NCBI GenBank assembly: GCA_050251195.1
Contig: JBFWNG010000003.1
Span: forward strand, 550,442-614,441
Length of the DNA: 64,000 nucleotides
Reading direction: 5' to 3'
Source: JBFWNG01 sp050251195
GTDB taxonomy: Bacteria > Bdellovibrionota_B > Oligoflexia > Oligoflexales > Oligoflexaceae
The notes under the pieces are model-generated. The model saw nothing but the letters and a program-made list of their open reading frames with translations. It searched no databases and was not told the origin of the DNA. The position numbers were made by a program, and so were the translations under genes. Below, piece by piece: positions 42,789 to 49,832 of the stretch (positions are counted from its first letter, which is position 1; the number at the start of each line of letters is the position of its first letter).

Positions 42789-43471
42789 TGTTTCAGGGTA
42801 CAGTTCTGTTTGGTGGCGCGTTTGATCCTCCGCACCTGGGCCATGTCGACTGTCTGAAGATTCTCTATAAAGCGTTTCCTTCAGTTACCGCAGTTGTAGT
42901 TCCTGCCAGCATGCCGCCCAATGTTGAGGACAGCCACAGCAAGGTGAAAAGTCCTAAGTCGAGTTGGAGAGAGCGATACGCGCTGTGCCGGCTTACCTTC
43001 GGAAATTTTTTTCCCGCTAATCAGGTGCTGGTCTCTGATATAGAATCCAAGTTGCCCGAGCCAAATTTCACGATAAATACAATAGACTATTTTCTGAGAA
43101 GCGGTTTGACGGATATAGCCTTGTTATTGGGTTGGGATCAGTTTTCTCTTTTTCATAAGTGGCACCGAGTGAACGATATTCTCAAGAAAGCCAATATTAT
43201 AGTTATCAATAGGGACGAATCTTTGAATGCCAAGGATGCCATGAAGAGTTTCGAGTCGCATGTTGGCGTTGGTTATGAGTGGCGCGTCAATGATCAGTGT
43301 GCCCAATTGAAGACGGGAACAGCTATTTTCTTCCTGAACGGCAAAACATCACCTATTAGCAGCCGGGTTCTGAGAGAGAAAATGCAACTCGACATGAAAG
43401 ACCCAGAAGCCGTTCAGTATCTTGAGTCGGAATCTTATGAATATATTAGCAAACACAAATTGTACGGGTAG
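42785..43471 (+). CDS. nadD: Nicotinate-nucleotide adenylyltransferase
   Basis: The 228-residue protein adenylates nicotinate mononucleotide in NAD synthesis. The nucleotidyltransferase signature GGAFDPPHLGHVD lies at residues 10-22, and the second signature ISSRVLREKM (family ISSTxIR) lies near 197. LLLGWDQFSLFHKWH is the conserved region that binds the nicotinate side (usually GxDxxxxxxxW). Length is normal. It overlaps obgE by four bases and is followed by rsfS, the conserved nadD-rsfS-rlmH order. Confidence 0.93.
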   Translation: MMFQGTVLFGGAFDPPHLGHVDCLKILYKAFPSVTAVVVPASMPPNVEDSHSKVKSPKSSWRERYALCRLTFGNFFPANQVLVSDIESKLPEPNFTINTIDYFLRSGLTDIALLLGWDQFSLFHKWHRVNDILKKANIIVINRDESLNAKDAMKSFESHVGVGYEWRVNDQCAQLKTGTAIFFLNGKTSPISSRVLREKMQLDMKDPEAVQYLESESYEYISKHKLYG

Positions 43472-43476
43472 AAGCA

Positions 43477-43803
43477 ATGGAAGTGATAGAAATAGCTGCA
43501 AAAGCGGCTGAGTCAAAAAAAGCAGAAAAAATTGTCATGCAAGATCTCAGAGGTCAGTCTGACCTCTGCCAATTCCAAATGATTTGTTCGGGGATGAACG
43601 ACCGTCATGTTCAAGCAATTGCCGCCGAAGTCGAAGACGTTTTAAAAAAAGAGCAAGACCTTGCCCCGCTTGCGGTTGAGGGCAAGCGGCTTGGCAACTG
43701 GGTACTTATGGACTACGGTTTCTTGATGGTTCACATTTTTAAGGATGATGTTCGAGACTATTACGCTCTCGAGCAGCTTTGGCCTGACGCCAAGAAGATG
43801 TAG
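43477..43803 (+). CDS. rsfS: Ribosomal silencing factor RsfS
   Basis: This 108-residue protein of the RsfS/Iojap family binds L14 and blocks subunit joining when nutrients are low. It shows VMQDLRGQSDLCQFQMICSG and GNWVLMDYGFLMVHIFKDDV then RDYYALEQLWPDA, the family's characteristic blocks. It starts five bases after nadD and ends one base before the rlmH start, keeping the conserved order. Confidence 0.95.
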   Translation: MEVIEIAAKAAESKKAEKIVMQDLRGQSDLCQFQMICSGMNDRHVQAIAAEVEDVLKKEQDLAPLAVEGKRLGNWVLMDYGFLMVHIFKDDVRDYYALEQLWPDAKKM

Positions 43804-43804
43804 T

Positions 43805-44230
43805 ATGAACGTCGAGATAATTCGAGAAGGCAAACCAGCGTTCTCCCAGTACGGGGACCTTGTTTCTGTCTATAAGAAACGCCTCTCGCCTTTTACTACC
43901 GTACATGACACGCGGCTAAAAACAATCTCCGCAGACGTCATCGGAAAACCGTTCCAATTCCTCATCGCTCTCGACGAGAGAGGTAAGCAGTTTTCAAGTG
44001 TTGAAATCTCCAATTTGATCAACGAAAAACGCTCCGACAATCGGGTAAAAAATCTCGCGTTTGTGATCGGTGGCCCCTACGGGTTGCAGGAAGACGTTTT
44101 GGCTGCGGCTGATTTGAAACTGGCCTTGTCAAAATCAGTTCTGACGAGCGACCTGGCTTGGCTCGTCATGTGGGAGCAGCTTTACCGGGCTTATTCCATC
44201 ATTAATGGCGGGTCCTACCACCATCAATAA
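43805..44230 (+). CDS. rlmH: 23S rRNA pseudouridine-1915 N3-methyltransferase RlmH
   Basis: The 141-residue SPOUT methyltransferase modifies m3-pseudouridine at 23S position 1915. The knotted SAM-binding C-terminus includes NLAFVIGGPYGL (about 78-89), and the end has KSVLTSDLAWLVMWEQLYRA followed by YSIINGGSYHH, diagnostic of RlmH. The frame is open further upstream inside rsfS, but ATG 43805, one base after the rsfS stop, is the family start. It is the last gene of the operon before a repeat cluster. Confidence 0.94.
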   Translation: MNVEIIREGKPAFSQYGDLVSVYKKRLSPFTTVHDTRLKTISADVIGKPFQFLIALDERGKQFSSVEISNLINEKRSDNRVKNLAFVIGGPYGLQEDVLAAADLKLALSKSVLTSDLAWLVMWEQLYRAYSIINGGSYHHQ

Positions 44231-44231
44231 T

Positions 44232-44258
44232 AGATCCTTCGCTTCGCTCAGGATGACG
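44232..44258. repeat. REP-like palindromic repeat, copy 2
   Basis: These 27 bases are the exact reverse complement of 18608-18634. ATCCT (44234-44238) and AGGAT (44250-44254) pair around TCGCTTCGCTC. It directly follows the rlmH stop. Confidence 0.7.
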
Positions 44259-44282
44259 TGGCCGGACGTCGCCCGCGAATTG

Positions 44283-44405
44283 TTGGGCGTTCGACTGTCC
44301 CCATATATTGGGCGTTCGACTGTCCCCCTAATTCCACGGAATTAAGGGGACAGTCGGACGCCCAATAATTCAAATAAGGGGGACAGTCGAACGCCCAATA
44401 TATGG
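44283..44405. repeat. Palindromic repeat cluster upstream of comF
   Basis: Four copies of a 20-21-nt unit (core GGGCGTTCGACTGTCCCC) occur: two direct (44283-44302, 44308-44328) and two inverted (44346-44365, 44378-44398). The segment 44301-44328 is an exact 28-nt inverted repeat of 44378-44405. One inverted unit has a single base change. The right end touches the ATG codons of comF. There is no transposase gene nearby. It resembles REP or MITE-type elements rather than a CRISPR. Confidence 0.8.
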
Positions 44406-44411
44406 CCAAGG

Positions 44412-45059
44412 ATGTCTCTTTCCTTTTCGATCTTTATCTCAAATCATGTCCGCATGTTTTGCAAAATATGTGCAAGAATGCACAAGCTATCCACAGGCGT
44501 TTGCGCGGAATGCTTTGCGCGCTATCTAAAGCATGCGTTTCGCTATCGAGATTCGTCGTTGGTTCAGCGGGAAGTTTTCGCTCTTTTCCATTATTCTGTT
44601 GAGATCCGAGATCTTATTCTCCTGGCAAAGGTGCAATGTAACTATGCCGCTCTTGAGACGATCGTTAACCTGGCGTGCGCGCACCCTTTTGTGAGGACCC
44701 TCTTGGATTGGACAGATGTTATCGTGCCCATGCCGTCAAGTTTCTGGGGACGAATCAGAGGACGATACGATATTGTGGCCCATATTTGTTCTAAACTCTC
44801 CCGAACTTACAAAAAGGAGTTGCTCCCCTTACGGGTGCCGATATACTGGCGGGTATCCAAGCGAGCCATGACAAAAGACATTGCGAGAAAAAGTGAAACA
44901 GTGATCCAAAAAACGATATTTGCCAGTCAGGCAGACTCACGACGATACCTCCTCGTGGACGATGTTTCCTCGACGGGATTTACTCTCAACGAAGCTGCCA
45001 GATTGTTGAATGTCAGCAACCATAAAGCCTTAGTAATAGCTGGAACCGAACATGAATAA
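44412..45059 (+). CDS. comF: ComF-family phosphoribosyltransferase-like protein
   Basis: The product is up to 215 residues. The N-terminal part has paired cysteines (CKICARMHKLSTGVCAECF), the zinc-finger region of ComF proteins, and the C-terminal PRPP-binding loop is YLLVDDVSSTGFTLNEAA, the type I phosphoribosyltransferase signature. ComF takes part in DNA uptake or is a GntX-like competence and phosphonate-related protein; its substrate is unknown. The start is uncertain: the AUG at 44412 has no proper ribosome site, and Met15 at 44454 is an alternative just before the Cys cluster. It overlaps mutS by eight bases. Confidence 0.82.
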   Translation: MSLSFSIFISNHVRMFCKICARMHKLSTGVCAECFARYLKHAFRYRDSSLVQREVFALFHYSVEIRDLILLAKVQCNYAALETIVNLACAHPFVRTLLDWTDVIVPMPSSFWGRIRGRYDIVAHICSKLSRTYKKELLPLRVPIYWRVSKRAMTKDIARKSETVIQKTIFASQADSRRYLLVDDVSSTGFTLNEAARLLNVSNHKALVIAGTEHE

Positions 45060-47688
45060 CGATTTCAATAACGCCACGCCGATGATCCGGCAATTTATGG
45101 AACTCAAGGAACAAATTCCCGACGGAGTCTTGTTTTTTAGGATGGGTGATTTTTATGAAATTTTTGGTGACGATGCTCTTGAAATTGCACCAAAATTAGA
45201 TATTGTTCTGACAAGTCGCGAGAAGAATTCCAAAACGGGTGAGAAGATTCCATTTTGCGGAGTCCCCCACCATAGCGCCAAGAATTATTGGGTTAAATTG
45301 CTGCGACTTGGCTACCGGGTTGGGATTGCGGACCAAGTCGAGGACCCGAAACTTGCCAAAGGTCTTGTAAGAAGAGAAATTACGCGAATACTGTCGCCAG
45401 GCAGCGTCGATGATCTGGACGTTTTATCTCGTGACGAACCCAATCACCTCTTAGCTCTTTACGAAGTGCCGAAGATCGGTCAGTGGGCGATATGTTTTTG
45501 CGATCTTTCCACCCGAGAGTTTAGAGCCGGCAATCTTCCTTCGCTGGACGCCGCGATTGATTTTGTAAAATGGCTCAAGCCAAAGGAAGTTCTGCTCAGA
45601 AAGTTCTTCATTGCCGACTTTTCGAAGGCGTTCGCCAACCGGATCGCGTCGCATGAGCTGTGCATCACAGCTATGTCGGAGGATATCCTGCGCGATCAGG
45701 AGCGCCAGAAGAAGCTCTTGAACGTTGCGTTTGGCAGCGGCGACCTGGCGGGCCAGCCTTGCGGTTCGGGGGCAGGATTACACGAAGTTGTTTGTTCGTT
45801 GCTCGCATACCTGGACAGCAATCACGTGAATTTCGAATCCTTCGGAGCGATTGCGTCGCTGAGAGGCGAAGATGCGATGTCTCTGGACGAAACGGCCATT
45901 CGCGATCTGGAAGTATTTGAAACTGCGCAGCGTCGGAACGAAGAAGGCGGCCTTCTGCGAATTATCAACAGAAGTCTAACCCCCATGGGAGTGAGGAAGC
46001 TCCGTCAGAGTTTGGCGGCTCCCTTCTTATCGACCGATGATATTTTGGATCGGAGAAGCCTTGTTGAGGCCTTCTACTCTTCTAACCGACTCGACCAGGC
46101 GCGTCAGAACATACGGGAAATAGGAGACTTGACGCGGCTTGCGACAAAAGTGGCAACGCGCCAGTTGCAAATCGGCGAGTTGACGAAACTTCGTACTTCG
46201 CTTCGCGCAACTTCAAGGCTGGTTGCAACCTTGACAGAAATGGGACATGAAGTCTTAGCAAGCAAGCGCTCCGGGCTTACCGGTTTTGCGGAGCCGCTTC
46301 GAATTCTTGAGCGGACGTTTGTTGCGGAACCATCTGCGGTAGGGACTGATCTCAATGTCTTTCAAGAAGGTATTGACACCATTCTCGACGAGAAGCGAAA
46401 TCTTTCAAGAAACGGCCAAAAGGAAGTAGACACCTACGAAGAAAAACTTAGGTCGGAGAGCGGGATCAGTAGCCTAAAGGTCAAGCATCACAAAAACTTT
46501 GGTCTGCTGATTGAAGTTACAAAGGCGAATTTGACAAAAGTGCCCCAGGGTTTTGTTCGACGACAAACCATGGTGAACTGCGAACGCTTTATGACCGTTC
46601 AACTGCAGGAATTGGAGACGGAGCTGTTTTCCGCCAGCGAACAAGCGGTAGAACGCGAACGGTTTCTTTACGGCCAATTTATCGGGGATTTTGCGGGTTT
46701 CGGAGCGGTATTGAAGAAGCTCGCGGAAGAAGTTGCTGAGCTTGACGTGGCACAAGGATTGGCTTGGAAAGCGAAGGAAGCAGGGTTCTGCATGCCGGCC
46801 ATCAGCGAAAGCTCGTCGCTTAGAATGGTGAATTGCCGGCATCCCGTTGTCGAGACTTTTGTCGGCAAACACGATTTCGTCGCGAATACCATCGAGCTCA
46901 ATCCGCAGCAAAGACATCTTTTGATCACCGGTCCTAATATGGGCGGGAAGTCCACGATCATGCGCCAGACTGCGATTTGCTCCATATTGAATCAAATAGG
47001 CTCCTTCGTGCCTGCGGATAGTGCGGAGATACCCATCTTTGACCGTATCTTTACCCGGGTCGGCGCTTCTGACGATCTATCCCAAGGCAAATCGACCTTC
47101 ATGGTTGAGATGACGGAAGCAGCACGAATTGTTAGGCAGGCTACGACGAGGAGTTTAGTAATTCTGGATGAGGTCGGACGAGGCACTTCGACCGAGGACG
47201 GCATGGCGATAGCGCTCTCGATTTTCGAAGAACTCGTCGAGTCCGTCGGATGCTATACAATGTTTGCCACGCATTACCACGAGATCATTCCGTTAGCCGA
47301 GGATCTGGGGGGCGTGAAGTTGATGCAAACTGAAGTCCTCGAGAGCGGCAAGAATATTCGCTTCACCCACCGCTTTATCGGGGGTGCATGCAGCAGTTCT
47401 TTTGGACTCGAAGTCGCCAAATTAGCTGGAATACCGAGGAAAATCATCGACCGCGCCGCAAACCATATAATAAAACGACCCATAAAGAACACCCTCCGAC
47501 AGGGTGCTGCCGGTAAGCTCCCGCCCCTTGAGGAAATGGGGCTGACCTTCGAGAACCCAGCCAAATCGGCGGTGACGAAAAAGATTGCGGAAATCGACAT
47601 CAATGCTATTACGCCCTTAGAAGCGCTCAATATCCTCAGTGAACTGAGGGCCGAAATGAACAACCAGCAAGGGTTTGCCGGAGGGTGA
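45052..47688 (+). CDS. mutS: DNA mismatch repair protein MutS
   Basis: This 878-residue protein recognises base mismatches and small loops. The N-terminal mismatch-binding motif GVLFFRMGDFYEIFGDDA includes the Phe-x-Glu wedge (FYEIF). The ATPase domain has Walker A GPNMGGKST, Walker B LVILDEVGRGTSTEDG, and the FATHYHE block, and the helix-turn-helix region lies near the end. Length matches bacterial MutS1, including the C-terminal extension (residues about 800-878). It overlaps comF by eight bases. Confidence 0.97.
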   Translation: MNNDFNNATPMIRQFMELKEQIPDGVLFFRMGDFYEIFGDDALEIAPKLDIVLTSREKNSKTGEKIPFCGVPHHSAKNYWVKLLRLGYRVGIADQVEDPKLAKGLVRREITRILSPGSVDDLDVLSRDEPNHLLALYEVPKIGQWAICFCDLSTREFRAGNLPSLDAAIDFVKWLKPKEVLLRKFFIADFSKAFANRIASHELCITAMSEDILRDQERQKKLLNVAFGSGDLAGQPCGSGAGLHEVVCSLLAYLDSNHVNFESFGAIASLRGEDAMSLDETAIRDLEVFETAQRRNEEGGLLRIINRSLTPMGVRKLRQSLAAPFLSTDDILDRRSLVEAFYSSNRLDQARQNIREIGDLTRLATKVATRQLQIGELTKLRTSLRATSRLVATLTEMGHEVLASKRSGLTGFAEPLRILERTFVAEPSAVGTDLNVFQEGIDTILDEKRNLSRNGQKEVDTYEEKLRSESGISSLKVKHHKNFGLLIEVTKANLTKVPQGFVRRQTMVNCERFMTVQLQELETELFSASEQAVERERFLYGQFIGDFAGFGAVLKKLAEEVAELDVAQGLAWKAKEAGFCMPAISESSSLRMVNCRHPVVETFVGKHDFVANTIELNPQQRHLLITGPNMGGKSTIMRQTAICSILNQIGSFVPADSAEIPIFDRIFTRVGASDDLSQGKSTFMVEMTEAARIVRQATTRSLVILDEVGRGTSTEDGMAIALSIFEELVESVGCYTMFATHYHEIIPLAEDLGGVKLMQTEVLESGKNIRFTHRFIGGACSSSFGLEVAKLAGIPRKIIDRAANHIIKRPIKNTLRQGAAGKLPPLEEMGLTFENPAKSAVTKKIAEIDINAITPLEALNILSELRAEMNNQQGFAGG

Positions 47689-47732
47689 AACCGCCATAAT
47701 AAGTTGTAATTATGGAAAAAATAAATTACCAT

Positions 47733-47761
47733 TTGTTAAAGCTAGTAAATTCTAATAATAC
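47733..47761 (+). promoter_or_regulatory. Possible promoter of the dksA-like gene
   Basis: TTGTTA (47733-47738) and TAATAC (47756-47761) are separated by 17 bases, 30 bases before the ATG. The boxes are only moderately close to consensus. Confidence 0.3.
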
Positions 47762-47790
47762 TACGCTTTCTTATTCCCAGTGAGGTTTTT

Positions 47791-48222
47791 ATGAACAAAA
47801 AAGACCAGGAAAACAAGGAGACGGAGGTCTTTACAAAAGAAGAGCTCGAACATTTTAAGGCGCTTCTTCTAGAAGAAAAGGACAAGATTCTCCAAAAGGC
47901 AGATCAGACCGTTCGAGGCGGAAATATCGAATTGGACAAGAACGAAATGATGGATGAAGTCGATCTTGCGTCTGCTACAACGGAGCAAAACCTCACCTTC
48001 AAACTCTTGGATCGCGATCGCAAGCTTCTTAATGAAATCAACCACGCTTTGTTCAAATTAGAGAACGGCGAGTACGGATATTGTGAAGGAACGGGCGAGC
48101 TTATTCCAAAAAGACGACTTGAAGTTAGACCCTGGTGCCGTCACAGCGTGAAATTCAAAGAGCAACTCGAAAAGATGAAGAAAACCGGCCGTGGCGTTGC
48201 TGACGAAGAGGAAATGTTCTAA
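47791..48222 (+). CDS. dksA: DksA/TraR-family regulator lacking a full zinc site
   Basis: The 143-residue protein has the DksA layout: a coiled-coil hairpin of about 100 residues, including DEVDLASATTEQNLTFKL with the DxxDxA-type tip, followed by a zinc-finger-like domain. DksA binds the RNA polymerase secondary channel and, with ppGpp, retunes transcription of rRNA and amino-acid genes. Only two of the usual four cysteines remain: CEGT and CRHS, each with Thr or Ser at the second Cys position. This is the pattern of zinc-independent DksA2 and alphaproteobacterial DksA proteins. A terminator follows. Confidence 0.88.
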   Translation: MNKKDQENKETEVFTKEELEHFKALLLEEKDKILQKADQTVRGGNIELDKNEMMDEVDLASATTEQNLTFKLLDRDRKLLNEINHALFKLENGEYGYCEGTGELIPKRRLEVRPWCRHSVKFKEQLEKMKKTGRGVADEEEMF

Positions 48223-48242
48223 GTTTTCTGCTTATTAAAAAG

Positions 48243-48268
48243 AAAAGGAGCCACGTGGCTCCTTTTTT
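48243..48268. terminator. Rho-independent terminator
   Basis: GGAGCC (48247-48252) pairs with GGCTCC (48257-48262) around ACGT. It is preceded by AAAA and followed by TTTTTT, so it can act for the dksA-like gene and in reverse for the convergent TPR-lipoprotein gene. Confidence 0.85.
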
Positions 48269-48276
48269 CGTCTCAA

Positions 48277-49485
48277 TCATGGATCCAAGTCCGCGCAGAT
48301 ATCGAGTTCTTGCGACGAGATCTTGCCGTAGGCTTCGCAAGCGTCTTTCTTTTGATCTTCGGTAAACTCGTCTTCTCGTTCTTCAAGTTGTTCCTTAACT
48401 TTAGCGGCGAATTTCTTCGTCAGCTGATCTCGGAGAGCACCGGCGTTCGGGTCGGTGTTCGCATTGCCGCTTTCTTGAATTTTTTCTGCTTGAGCCTTTA
48501 GTTTTTCCAGAGCGTCCGAGACAGGCTTAGTCATTTTTGCTGGCATGCCAGGCAACGCGGCGAAACCCATTGTTACCGCTTCGAGGTCATTAAACAGTCC
48601 TGTTAGCATGGATTCTGCGGCTGCTTCAGCGTCAGTTGGCAAGAGGGCGTTCGTGACATTGGCCAAGTCGACGACCGCGGCAATATACTCTCCTGGATCA
48701 TCGAGATCGTCCTTTGACGACATGGCTTCTGCGCGTTTAAGGAGGTTGGGCATGTTGTTAGAGATTACTGTGTTAAATACGATCGCCTCCGAAAGATGGG
48801 ACAGTGACCAGAGGTAGTGTGCCTTCGAGCTGAGATATCGACTGGTGGTCGTCGCTTCACAGTATGTGTCCACATGGCGTGGATCGTCCGTGCTCTTGTC
48901 GTTTTCAACGGTAACTTTGACATCATCGTTTACCCATGGACATACCATTTCAATAGAACGCGCCAGCTGCGCAAGCGCTGGAACATCGCCCTCGCGCGCT
49001 TCCACTGCCGATATAGGGAAAACCACGTCCATGCCGTCGAAAATGGCGATTTCAGACGTCCCGCTCACCCCGTCGAGCTCGTCTTTAGTGAGTTTGGCGA
49101 TATCGTCTTCGCTCACACCGATAATGCCCGCTAGTTTTGTGAGAGCGTCAGGGGCGTCTTTCTTCTCCTCGGCAAGACTGGTCTTCTCCTCGTTGGACTC
49201 CATCAGGTTCGTCGCCAATTGGAAGGTGTCAATTCCCGCAATCGAAAGATATATGTAGCCCAACAGAACCGAGGTGCTCTCGCTTTTTGGATTTATTTTG
49301 TAGGCCTTGTTCGCAAAGCCAAGCGCATCGTTAAACTCTCCCTGGTCGTAGCTCATCTGGGCTTTTTCCATCAGATAATCAAAGGAATCTTTTTGTCCTT
49401 GGGCGACAAAGATTTGGTTGAAGTTGCTGCCGGAAGAGCAACGGGCAAGAACGAGGCCTAACACGAAGAGCGACATTAATCTCAT
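48277..49485 (-). CDS. TPR-containing lipoprotein
   Basis: From ATG 49485 (AAAGGA six bases ahead) the protein has 402 residues. The signal MRLMSLFVLGLVLARCSSGS has a Cys at 16 preceded by Arg, an unusual lipobox. A helical segment with TPR pattern (MSYDQGEFNDALGFANKAYK, then a repeat) follows, then a helical body with conserved Asp and Cys residues (EMVCPWVND, DTYCEATTTS) and an acidic, Lys/Glu-rich C-terminus with Cys near the end. No closer family recognised. The gene lies ten bases after ftsB, so co-expression with the divisome gene is plausible. Confidence 0.7.
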   Translation of the reverse strand: MRLMSLFVLGLVLARCSSGSNFNQIFVAQGQKDSFDYLMEKAQMSYDQGEFNDALGFANKAYKINPKSESTSVLLGYIYLSIAGIDTFQLATNLMESNEEKTSLAEEKKDAPDALTKLAGIIGVSEDDIAKLTKDELDGVSGTSEIAIFDGMDVVFPISAVEAREGDVPALAQLARSIEMVCPWVNDDVKVTVENDKSTDDPRHVDTYCEATTTSRYLSSKAHYLWSLSHLSEAIVFNTVISNNMPNLLKRAEAMSSKDDLDDPGEYIAAVVDLANVTNALLPTDAEAAAESMLTGLFNDLEAVTMGFAALPGMPAKMTKPVSDALEKLKAQAEKIQESGNANTDPNAGALRDQLTKKFAAKVKEQLEEREDEFTEDQKKDACEAYGKISSQELDICADLDP

Positions 49486-49495
49486 AGTAGATCCT

Positions 49496-49762
49496 TTATT
49501 CGGCAAAGAAGATGATTCGTTCACCTTGTTTAGTTATATGATATTTGTCTCTCAGAACTTTTTCGGCATAACTGGGGGAGTTTTTAATCTTTGCGATCTC
49601 TTTTTCGAGGGTCGCATTTTCCTGATCGAGATTGTTGACGGTATCTCGCAGAACAGTCCTTGTCTTTCGGAGTTCCAAATATCGCATAATGGAATGTTCG
49701 CCCCGCACGATGCCGACGCACAGTGCGAGCAAAGCCCACGCAAATGTAATCTTTACCAACAT
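49496..49762 (-). CDS. ftsB: FtsB/DivIC-family cell-division protein
   Basis: The 88-residue protein has one membrane segment (about 4-20) followed by a coiled coil with heptad pattern (LRDTVNNLDQENATLEKEIA) and a C-terminal motif YAEKVLRDKYHITKQGERII, the LR..Y...KPGE-type ending of FtsB/DivIC. FtsB joins FtsL and FtsQ in the divisome that activates septal peptidoglycan synthesis. It is encoded before the TPR lipoprotein and after uvrD in the opposite sense of order. Length is typical. Confidence 0.87.
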   Translation of the reverse strand: MLVKITFAWALLALCVGIVRGEHSIMRYLELRKTRTVLRDTVNNLDQENATLEKEIAKIKNSPSYAEKVLRDKYHITKQGERIIFFAE

Positions 49763-49832
49763 AGTCTTATGATTTCGGGATTATATTGTTTTTATTTTAA
49801 CACGGAGTACGGTCGAGCACCATGATAGGCGG

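Noticed and set aside
44283..44405. Possible CRISPR array
   Set aside because: The repeats are in both orientations, palindromic as a cluster, only four in number and without equal-length unique spacers or cas genes.
47696..47717. Terminator after mutS
   Set aside because: CCATAAT/ATTATGG pairs around eight bases but is followed by A residues, not T, on the coding strand and has only a short weak stem.
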